Of a stretch of DNA of 64,000 nucleotides, positions 56,337-64,000 are shown piece by piece. Location: contig NC_034011.1 in assembly GCF_000346465.2 (NCBI RefSeq), positions 10,323,458 through 10,387,457 on the forward strand, written 5' to 3'. The notes under the pieces are model-generated. The model had not been told where the DNA came from. It searched no databases and saw only the letters and a program-made list of their open reading frames with translations. Numbering within the stretch: position 1 is the first letter of the stretch; every line of letters starts with the position of its first letter. The DNA is from Prunus persica (lineage: Eukaryota; Streptophyta; Magnoliopsida; Rosales; Rosaceae). A program made the translations under genes and the position numbers.

Positions 56337-57103
56337 TGTTGGAAGTTTGAAAGCAAATGTCCCACATTGGAGAAAACAAAAGGTTCCATAAGCTTTATAA
56401 GCATGAAACCTTAACATTAATTAAATAAAGATTGGTGGGCTGATGGGCTTGGTAGTGAAGACTATCATGGTTGGCTTGCTTGATTAATATTAATATTTAA
56501 ATAATCAAGACTTGGGCCTTGGGGGGCTCTTGGGGTCTCTGGAAAATAAAAGAAATATACCTAGCCCGAAAATAAAATAATTATTTTTTATTTTTTATTT
56601 TTCGGATTTCTTTGGCAGAAGTTAAATTCAAACCAGAAAGACTTATCTTTTGTTTGAATTTGAACAGGTATAACTGATACTAACTGCTATTTTGAAGGGG
56701 TGTAATTCTATTATAAAACCACAAGTCCTAGGCCATAAGACGTATCTCTTTTTCTTTAAACTATCTCATATTATTTTAAAGTTACCAATTGTATTGGAGA
56801 GAAGCACACCAACGTTCGCCAGAATTCAAGGATCCGGTACTGGACCCTTGAATTATAGATAGTTGAATCCTGGGAGATAGACGCCTGTTGAACTTCAAGC
56901 ACTGAGAAGAGGCGAAATTCTGTCTTTAGGACATTGCAAATACGCAAGCCTCTATCTTCAATAAAAGTCAGTATTCTGTACTTAATTTATATATTTGCAC
57001 ATTTATACAGATTTCGTAATTTTGCTACTGTTTATATTTTAAGACTTGTGCAATAATATAGTGATCCTATAGTATACAACATTTACTGATTATTTTATAA
57101 ACA
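56337..57103 (+). mobile_element. Solo LTR, 767 bp
   Basis: Starts TGTTGGAAGTTTG and ends TATTTTATAAACA, with CTATA duplicated on both sides (56332-56336 and 57104-57108). It contains CCCACATTGG near its start and a CTTCAATAAAAG polyadenylation-like site near 56957. No internal region. The superfamily is not determined. Confidence 0.65.
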
Positions 57104-57108
57104 CTATA

Positions 57109-57779
57109 GCCTAAACCTCATGCAATCCTTATTCAAGTGCATCCCATGATTCTGTTCTTGATTGTCAACATAAGAGGTTTGTCAATCTCTGTGTTTGGAG
57201 ATTAAGTATCACAAGTACGAGTCATGATAACGTACTAGAAGGTTTATCTAGGTTTGTTAAGACCGGTTATCCCGCTCATCATGTCAACTATGTGTCGTGG
57301 GATAGTTAATGGCTTTAATGAGTGTGTTGCTTGGGCCAATACTCAATCAACGACTATAGTGACCTCGAGATTGGCTGGACGTCTTTAATGCGAGCATTGA
57401 CCTACTGTTGAAGATTGGCTCACCATAGATGCGGGAAGAAGAGGAAACCAGCGGCAGCAAGAGAGGAACAGCAGGGAAGTTTACGCAGGAGGCCATCGAT
57501 CGCAATGGCCATGCGATCAATCGGTTTCTTCTAGTGGGTCACGACGATGCTGTGTTCCAAGCGGTTGATCACTTCGTCCTTATTTTGTTCGCATGCTGAA
57601 CGTGGTTTTTTTTAGCGGTTTTGACTTGGGTTTCCTATTTTATTGGGGTTCCTTAACCTAATTAAATAGGATTTTAGTTTCCTATTCCTAGTTAACTTTT
57701 AACTCAAGTCCTATGCATTATATATAAAAAGGACTTTTGGGGTTATGTTAAATTAGTCGAGCCAAAGATAGGTCGTGGT
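57109..57779. other. Unassigned sequence upstream of a CACTA terminus
   Basis: No open frame of note. It contains TCATGATAACG- and GTGTGTTGCTTGGG-like phrases without recognised homology. Confidence 0.4.
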
Positions 57780-58164
57780 CACTACAAGAAAATCAAGTAT
57801 TTACGGTGCACAATTTACAGCGTGCATATATTGCGCGCCATAATAGGTTATTTTTTATGGCATGCATTTGGCGCGCGCCATAAATAAATTTTTTCCACTG
57901 TTTTTCACGGCGTGCTTTCATTGCACGCCGTGTTTTTTTGTTAGTTATGGCGTGCCAGCAACGTGCGCCGTAAACTCTAATACCATTTATGGCGTTCTTT
58001 CTACGCACGCCGTAGAAGAGTTTACCATTAATGGCGTGCTTTTTATGCACGTCGTGAAATCCAGTTTTTCCCCTCAAGCTTTTTTCGCTTGCCGCCCTCT
58101 TTTTCACCAAATTTAAGTTTGGTGCGCGTTATTCCTTTGGGTTTAGGGATTTAAGTTTGAACCA
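57780..58164 (+). mobile_element. 5' end of a second CACTA element, with a GGCGTGC/GCACGCC motif array
   Basis: CACTACAAGAAAATCAAG at 57780 is a typical CACTA terminus. Over the next 290 bp GGCGTGC and GCACGCC or variants (GGCGCGCGCC, GTGCGCCGT) alternate in inverted pairs next to ATGG/CCAT-type spacers, the same layout as the ACGACGG array of the other CACTA but with a different motif. The sequence after 62199 probably continues this element (a leader ending CTCAACAG|GTAAC near 62653). Its 3' end is not in the window. The frame on the minus strand here is motif repetition. Confidence 0.75.
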
Positions 58165-58499
58165 GCGAAAATTCTACCATGCACAAGGTGCATGGATGCG
58201 CCAATAATATTTACCATTGGATAAGCAGCTAGTGGATGTGGGTTAATCCACACCTTTGATTGTTGGTGACTTGTTTAACTGGTTGCTGTAGGTTAAATAT
58301 TAAAAAACAAATAAAACTGAAATGTGAAGCTTCTCTCTCTGATTTCGCTGCTGCTCCTCTCTCTTTCATGTTGAGTTTCTTGGTTCAAACATGCCCCCCA
58401 CCTCTCTTTCATGGGTCCATTCCATGAAATCAATACTAGCGCTCAATCTTACTAGTTTAGGGATCCTATTTACGACGTTATGATATTATTATACCCAAA

Positions 58500-60800
58500 A
58501 CATTATAACATCGGTCTTGATTCTTGTAAACTTTTGTGTTTATTATAATAAGGGCACTTTTTACATCACAAAGGTCTAACCTTATTAATTCTTTGTAATA
58601 TGGATCCATATCCTTGTAAAATAAGGATTACAACTCTATGGATTTGGTGAACCTTACTGTTGTAATCTTGTAAACCCTCCTGTTTACTAGAATAATGACC
58701 CACTTTACATCTCCAAGGTCCACACTTATCAATTCTTGTAATGTGGATCCATATCCTTGTAAAATAAGGATTTACAAGATTATGGATTATGCGAACCCTA
58801 ATGTGGTAACCCTGGTGCAAAAACCTATAATTCACTACCTAAATCATGTAACTTACATTGTTATGGATCCTCTTTACAACTTTATGGTACCTTCATATCC
58901 AAAACATTATAAAACGGTCCCTTAATCTAATAAACCCTCATTTTACTAGAATAAGGACCTTAATTTATATATTCATGGTCAACATTTACTAGTTCTTTGT
59001 AATGTGGATATACATATCCTTGTAAATAGGGGTTTTACAATGTTAGCTTGATGAGGATATAGTACCATTGAGAATAAGCTTTTAAAGTAAATTTGACTGT
59101 TATATCATAGTTCATGTGCCAATTGAAAGAATCATCCCATTAGCATTGTGAATGGGCATTGTACCATAAAGTTGTATTTTGATATTAGTGTATGCATATT
59201 GCCATTTGGCAGTCTTTTCAATTTTGAGAAAGTATATACAATATGTGATTTGTCAATGCAATTGACAAACAGGTAGTGCCATTTGCATTCCAGTCGTGCA
59301 ATTGACAAACAAAGTAGTACTATTTGCATTCCAGTCGAGCAATTGCCATATCTATGCATAATTAATTGAAAATGTAAATATAATATGTGATTTTTCAATG
59401 CAATTACGAGAATGATAAGTAGATATAAATGCAAATTGTTACAAAGAACTTGTAAGTTACGAGTTTAAGAATTCTCTTTACGACGTTAAGGTACCCTCAG
59501 TCCTTAATCTTGTAAACCATTGTTTACTAGAATGAGGACCCATTTTACATCCCAAAGGTCCATCATTACCAATTCCTTGTAATATGGATCCATATCCTTG
59601 TAAAATGGTGATTTACAACATTATGGATTCAGTGAACCATAAAGTTGTGATCGAGGAGCAAAATCTTGTAAATTGTTATCAAAAACTTGTAAGTTACGAG
59701 TTTAGGGATTCTCTTTACGACGTTAAGGTACCCTCAGTCCTTAATCTTGTAAACCATTATTTACTAGAATAAGGACCCATTTTACATCCCTGAGGTCCAC
59801 CATTAACAATTCATTGTAATGTGGATTCATATCCTTGTAAAAGGCTGATTTACAACATTATGAATTTGGTAAACCCTAACGTTGTAATCCAGGAGCAAAA
59901 TCTTGTAAATTGTTACCAAAAACTTGTAAGTTACGAGTTTAGGGATTCTTTTTACAACGTTTGGTACTCTCGTATCCCAAAGTTGTAAAATCGGCCCTTA
60001 ATCTTGTAAACCCCCATTTTACTAGAATAAGGATCCCAATTTACATCCTCATGGTTTAGACTTACCAATTCTTTGTAATGTGGATCCATATCCTTGTAAA
60101 ATAAGGATTTACAACATTATGAATTATGAGAACCCTAATGTTGTAATTGTGGTGCAAAAACCTGTAAATCACTACCCAAATCGTGTAACCTACATGTTTA
60201 TGGATCCTCTTTACAACGTTATGGTACCCTTGTATCCCAAAATTGTAAAATTGGCCCTTAATCTTGTAAACCCTTATTTTACCAGAATAAAGACTTAATT
60301 TACATCCTCATGGTCCACACTTACCAATTCCTTGTAATGTGGATCTATATCCTTGTAAAATAAGAATTTACAACATTAAGGATGATGAGAACCCTAACGT
60401 TGTAATCATGGTGCAAAAACCTGTAAATTGCTACGTAAATCGTGTAACTTACATGTTTTTGGATCATCCTTACAAAGGTTATGTTACCCTCGTATCCCAA
60501 AATTGTAAAAAAGGTCATTAATCTTGCAAACCCTCATTTTATTATAATAAGGACCCAATTTACATCCTCATGTGGTCTGGAGTTACCAATTCCTTGTAAT
60601 GTGGATCCATATCCTTGTAACTTATAAGTTTTGGGATCCTCTTACAATGTTATGGTACTCTCATATCCAAACTATTGTAATATCGGTCCTTCGTCTTGTA
60701 AACCATTGTGTTTACTATAATAAGGACCTCATTTTGTATCCTTAAGGTCCACATTTACCAATTCCTTGTAATGTTGATCTATGTCCTTATAAAATGGGGA
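58500..60800 (+). repeat. Tandem repeat, about 260-bp unit, dense in TTGTAA/TTACAA
   Basis: A phrase GTGGATCCATATCCTTGTAA marks units at about 58600, 58744, 59004, 59585, 59820, 60081, 60341, 60601 and 60772; the most regular spacing is 260 bp. Each unit has many TTGTAA or TTACAA hexamers at roughly 20-40 bp intervals. The short open frames that recur (MDPYPCKIRIYN-like) are repeats of the same unit and are not genes. Confidence 0.92.
59258..59348 (+). repeat. Short tandem repeat, about 55 bp
   Basis: GCAATTGACAAACA...CATTTGCATTCCAGTCG occurs twice in succession, with a third partial GCAATTGCC start. Confidence 0.8.
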
Positions 60801-61545
60801 TTTACATGGGAAGCTAGTGGATTGGTAACTTTTCTTCTCCTTTATTACCCCATTGAGTTTATTATGTTACAATACATATATAAAAAATTTAGTATTTTAG
60901 TTGAAATTATACATATTATATGTAAATACTATATTTATGAGTGGATATTCTTATTAAACAATTTTTTTTATGGATGGGAAAGGGGAAACCTATATAACAA
61001 GGATATGAACCAAAAATCAGAGGAGGATTATAAGAGAAATTTTTGTGGGAACATGAATATGAGGATGAGAATGTATTGAATTATTTGTTTAAGCATATAA
61101 ATAAGTTTGTAAAAGCATATTTTGAATATGCTATGAGTCATATTCAAGAAATAATATATAGTTTTAGTTTTAAGACATTTCTCTCAAATTATTTTAGAAT
61201 TAGTTTGAATTCTAAAATTTTGTACATGAGATGCGAATGAGATGGTAACTCAATTACTTTCTTCCCCTTCATTACCTCATTTAGTATTTTGTTATGTTAC
61301 AAACTTATATTAAAGTTCGAGTATTTTAGTTGAAATTATATATATTATATGTAAATATCATATTTATGTATTATATATTGATTATAAAGTGCAATATATA
61401 TTATTTAAGTATTATATTATTATATATTCTTACTTAACATTTTTTTTAATTGATCGAAAAATGAACTAATTATATTACGAAGATATGAACCAAAAAACCG
61501 AGAAGGGTCATAAGGGAAATTTTTTTTGGAAGATGCTATAAGTCA
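60800..61545 (+). repeat. Diverged tandem duplication, about 430 bp
   Basis: 60808-61040 and 61235-61530 share GATTGGTAAC/GATGGTAACT, AGTATTTTAGTTGAAATTAT, ATATTATATGTAAATA and GGATATGAACCAAAAA phrases in the same order. Very AT-rich; the open frames here are not conserved between copies. Confidence 0.75.
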
Positions 61546-62199
61546 TCTTTGTTATAAGACATTTGTTTAAAGTTATTTTTAGAATAAGCATGAATACATA
61601 TATATTTTTATACAATAATATGTCATCTTGAGAAGTAATTATAGTGTGCTTCATACTATGGTCATATAATATTTATTATAATATAAGTGGATATTTATTG
61701 ATATTATGTCTTAAAAGTTTAATATCTTATCATTGATTGATATTAAACACGTAAACGAAAACTAGGCATAAAATACGGAGGAATTAACCACAACTAGCTA
61801 TCATAATTCATATAAATAAACAACTCATAATGAACTTGAGTAAAGCTACAATGAGGTGACATATCAAAATCAGAAGAAGAAAAAAAAGAGTCTAAAACAG
61901 TAACTATAGATTTATAAAAGTAAAAAAATGCCATTACGAAATCCATAAGTATGTCATCGTGAGTCAAATAGAATAAACTCAATTGAAAAATAACATGTCA
62001 AATTATATGCCAATTGCCAAACAGAAAGGGCATAATTGCACGACCCTTATACAATTGCATTATTTCTCTCTTAACCTTAAGCCTTAACCTTTACCTGCTG
62101 TAGCAGGTTATGTTTCAATTTATTTATACATGAATTAGCATGTAAGACAAAAGGCGCATCCATGCACCTGGTGCACCCTAGCCGTTGCCACTTGAACCA

Positions 62200-62678
62200 A
62201 ACCCTGTTATTCCTTCCAGAAACCCACGTACTCTCCAATCCTCTCATATCTTCTGAGACTGCATTTCTCTCTCTCTCTCTATGTCTCTCTCACCAAATCC
62301 CACATTAAGCATCCCTATATTCTTGACTTTCTTTTCAATTGGGGGAAAATAAACCATTACTTTGGTTCCGGGATGAACATCTGATATGTTCTAAGCCGCC
62401 TCTTTCCCAAAACAATATGAACATTTGATATGTTCTAAGCCACCTATTTCCCAAAACTATCTCTTTTCTCTTCCTTCCTCTCCTTCTCTTTGGTATTTTG
62501 TTTGATTAAACCTTTCTGTAGTCACTAAGGGTTTTAGTAATAGATTTGAGAGGAAATTATTTCAAATCCGTATCTCATTCTCTCGGTTTGACTCTCTCTC
62601 CACCAGCCTCTCATTCTCCATTCCCTAGCAGATTAGCCTCCACTCTCAACAGGTAACAACCCCCTTTTCTCTTACTCT
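62200..62678 (+). other. Probable CACTA 5' leader continuation
   Basis: Pyrimidine-rich with (CT)n at about 62263-62280 and a repeated GATATGTTCTAAGCC(G/A)CCT phrase at about 62380-62450. CTCTCAACAG|GTAACAACC near 62643-62661 looks like a leader exon and donor. No coding sequence before the next LTR. Confidence 0.4.
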
Positions 62679-63388
62679 TGTTTGTGCAAATAATCTCACG
62701 GGAGAATATTCGCTTCTAGATCCCTCAACCTTCGACCTTCCTTCTCTCTCTTCCTCGTTTCCTGTAAAAAAGATTGAAGTAAATAGACCACACTCGGGGG
62801 GTGTTGACTAAAGGACTTCCGATGCCTAAGTTAGTTCAAGTGTTTGTAGGAAAACAATAGCTAAGCAAAGGGTACGGAGTTGTATGTATAGTGTGAACCG
62901 GGCGGCCGGAGCCGTGTGAAAAAAATATGGAGAGTGAAGAGGGAGAGAGAGCTTCAGGTATTTTTCTCGGGTATTAGGAGTTGGTTTAGATGTAGGTTTT
63001 GATGTAGGTTTTTTGAAATACCTTGAATGATGAATGAAGTCGTCTATTTATAGGAGCCTCGGGGCTAGGGTTTCGTAGAGAATATGCTGAGTTTATTCTC
63101 TACCCAAGTTCGTAGGGATCGAGTCGGACTTGATAGTATCTGAATTAATGATATTATCTCTTTTTAAGAAGATAATATTTGAATTAAATGATATTATCTT
63201 CTCTTTATTAGGATAATATCTGAATTAACGATATTATCTCTTTAAATAGAGATAATATCATATTAATTAAGATATTTATCCCAATTAATTAATTAGCCAG
63301 ATAAACTGGTTTAATTAATTAATTTAAGAAATAATCTTCTTTTTCACGTGGTGTGCTATAATTGGAGACGAAAATATTTGCTCCCACA
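62679..63388 (-). repeat. Tat-like Gypsy LTR (third copy), 3' LTR of an element running off the window
   Basis: Same ends as the LTRs at 34946 and 46698 (TGTTTGTGCAAATAATCTCA to GCTCCCACA). Length 710 bp, longer because of insertions near 62975-63020 and 63095-63240. It is followed by AATGCCCCCTAGCTTCTGCA, which is homologous to the internal PPT side of the 34946-35566 LTR, so the element continues rightwards. Confidence 0.9.
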
Positions 63389-64000
63389 AATGCCCCCTAG
63401 CTTCTGCATGGCGCTTGTGTGGCATGTAAGAGATGAAATTATTTTTTTCGAGCTCTCCAATAGTGTCTGGGCTTTATTATGTGAGTTGGACTCCTTCACA
63501 GTTCAGATTCTCAATTGGTGTAGGCTTCTGACTGTAGTTGGAGTTAGATTCCCAATAGGAATGAGCTTGCGATTCCTTCTTGACCCGGGTTGTCCAACTT
63601 GTAAAAATACAGGGCTTCTCTTCACTCTTTCTCACATCGCAAACTTAACTTATCTACTTTCTAGCTTGAGAAAAATCTTGGAGAATTTGTACTGCTTGTC
63701 GAAGTGGGGAGTTGCCGTGCATCCCAAGGTAAGTTGAGCACATATATTTTTTCTTCGTCTTCTCTTTTTCGTGGCGAGAACCAGCTGGGTGGGACCAGGC
63801 TGTTGTCGTCATGACTGGCGGCCAAAGACAATTGGAGTGGCGGTGGCTGCTGGTGGCTGCTGAGCGAGTATCAAGAGGAAGTTGGTGGTTTGCCCCCTGC
63901 CCAGGATGTTGAGAGATGGAAGCAGGATGATCCCTAAATCATAAAAACTTAACGATAACAATTAAAATTGAAAATTAAATAAAAATAAAGAGAGAAACTT
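63389..64000 (-). mobile_element. Internal start of the third Tat-like Gypsy copy, partial
   Basis: The first 100 bp parallel 35567-35680 (GGCATGTAAGAGATGAAATT, TCGAGCTCTCCAA, GTGTCTGGGCTT). Farther right no coding similarity is visible. A plus-strand frame at 63348-63737 begins inside the LTR and is not credible. Confidence 0.6.

Larger units (their letters stand above)
58165..62191. mobile_element. 4.0-kb TIR element filled with tandem repeats (MULE- or hAT-like)
   Basis: Ends match as inverted repeats over AGGTGCATGGATGCGCC (58186-58202, inverted at 62156-62172) with weaker outer pairing. An exact TTGAACCA duplication flanks it (58157-58164 and 62192-62199). An 8-bp TSD fits hAT, or a MULE with one mismatch at the ninth base. 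No transposase. Contents: a 260-bp tandem array (about 58500-60800), a different insert at 59045-59450, and a duplicated AT-rich block. Confidence 0.75.

Noticed and set aside
58566..60521. Several similar short frames (MDPYPCK-type)
   Set aside because: They recur once per 260-bp tandem unit and are not conserved as proteins.
58500..60800. CRISPR-like array
   Set aside because: Units are contiguous tandem repeats without distinct spacers, in a eukaryotic genome.
63348..63737. Plus-strand frame of 129 residues
   Set aside because: It begins inside a Gypsy LTR and has no known domain.

Overview
The window looks like a transposable-element-rich stretch of a eudicot nuclear genome. It is AT-rich, has spliceosomal introns, plant Copia, Gypsy, CACTA, hAT and Harbinger-like elements, a Cassandra LTR carrying a 5S-like segment, and one plant O-methyltransferase gene. 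A woody Rosaceae such as Prunus is my guess from element content; no single sequence proves it. Nothing prokaryotic is present.

Only one ordinary host gene is convincing: a two-exon O-methyltransferase (53395-54546). It lies 272 bp downstream of a young Copia element and about 290 bp upstream of a long-TIR element. A second intact reading frame (12639-13700, minus strand) is an isolated Gag-like protein without pol and could be domesticated. Almost everything else is mobile DNA, and many borders could be fixed from target-site duplications (TSDs).

Layout. 1-5012: a Copia protease fragment, a minus-strand CACTA tnp2 relic and a 220-bp hairpin. 5018-10769: a non-coding LTR element (LARD; TSD AATTT). 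12639-13700: the Gag-like gene. 13.9-15.9 kb: small TIR elements. 16128-19121: a Copia RNase H relic split by a 2.55-kb solo LTR (TSD AGAGT). 19357-31266: an 11.9-kb CACTA element (TSD AAG) inserted in a Gypsy gag relic, which also holds a 750-bp hAT-like element (31575-32324, TSD CTTCAAAG). 34236-47987: a LARD-family solo LTR split by a 12.4-kb Tat-like Gypsy (34946-47339, TSD ATAGG), itself split by a 2.57-kb solo LTR (36849-39420) and a Cassandra solo LTR (40898-41170, TSD ATCAT). 48542-53122: a Copia element with nearly identical LTRs but a deleted RT core (TSD TTTAC). 54838-56066: a long-TIR element. 56337-57103: a solo LTR (TSD CTATA). 57780-58164: a second CACTA terminus with a different subterminal motif, interrupted by a 4-kb TIR element (58165-62191, TSD TTGAACCA) full of 260-bp tandem repeats. 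62679-64000: the start of another copy of the Tat-like Gypsy.

The most unusual object is the CACTA at 19357-31266. It carries a captured fragment of the 26S proteasome lid subunit RPN6, a seven-exon transposon protein gene ending in a Ulp1-type SUMO protease domain, and a tnp2 gene whose catalytic middle is deleted. ACGACGG/CCGTCGT motifs fill both subterminal regions and also every intron I could define, while the exons are nearly free of them. The element looks non-autonomous now, through three premature stops, a lost splice acceptor and loss of the tnp2 catalytic region.
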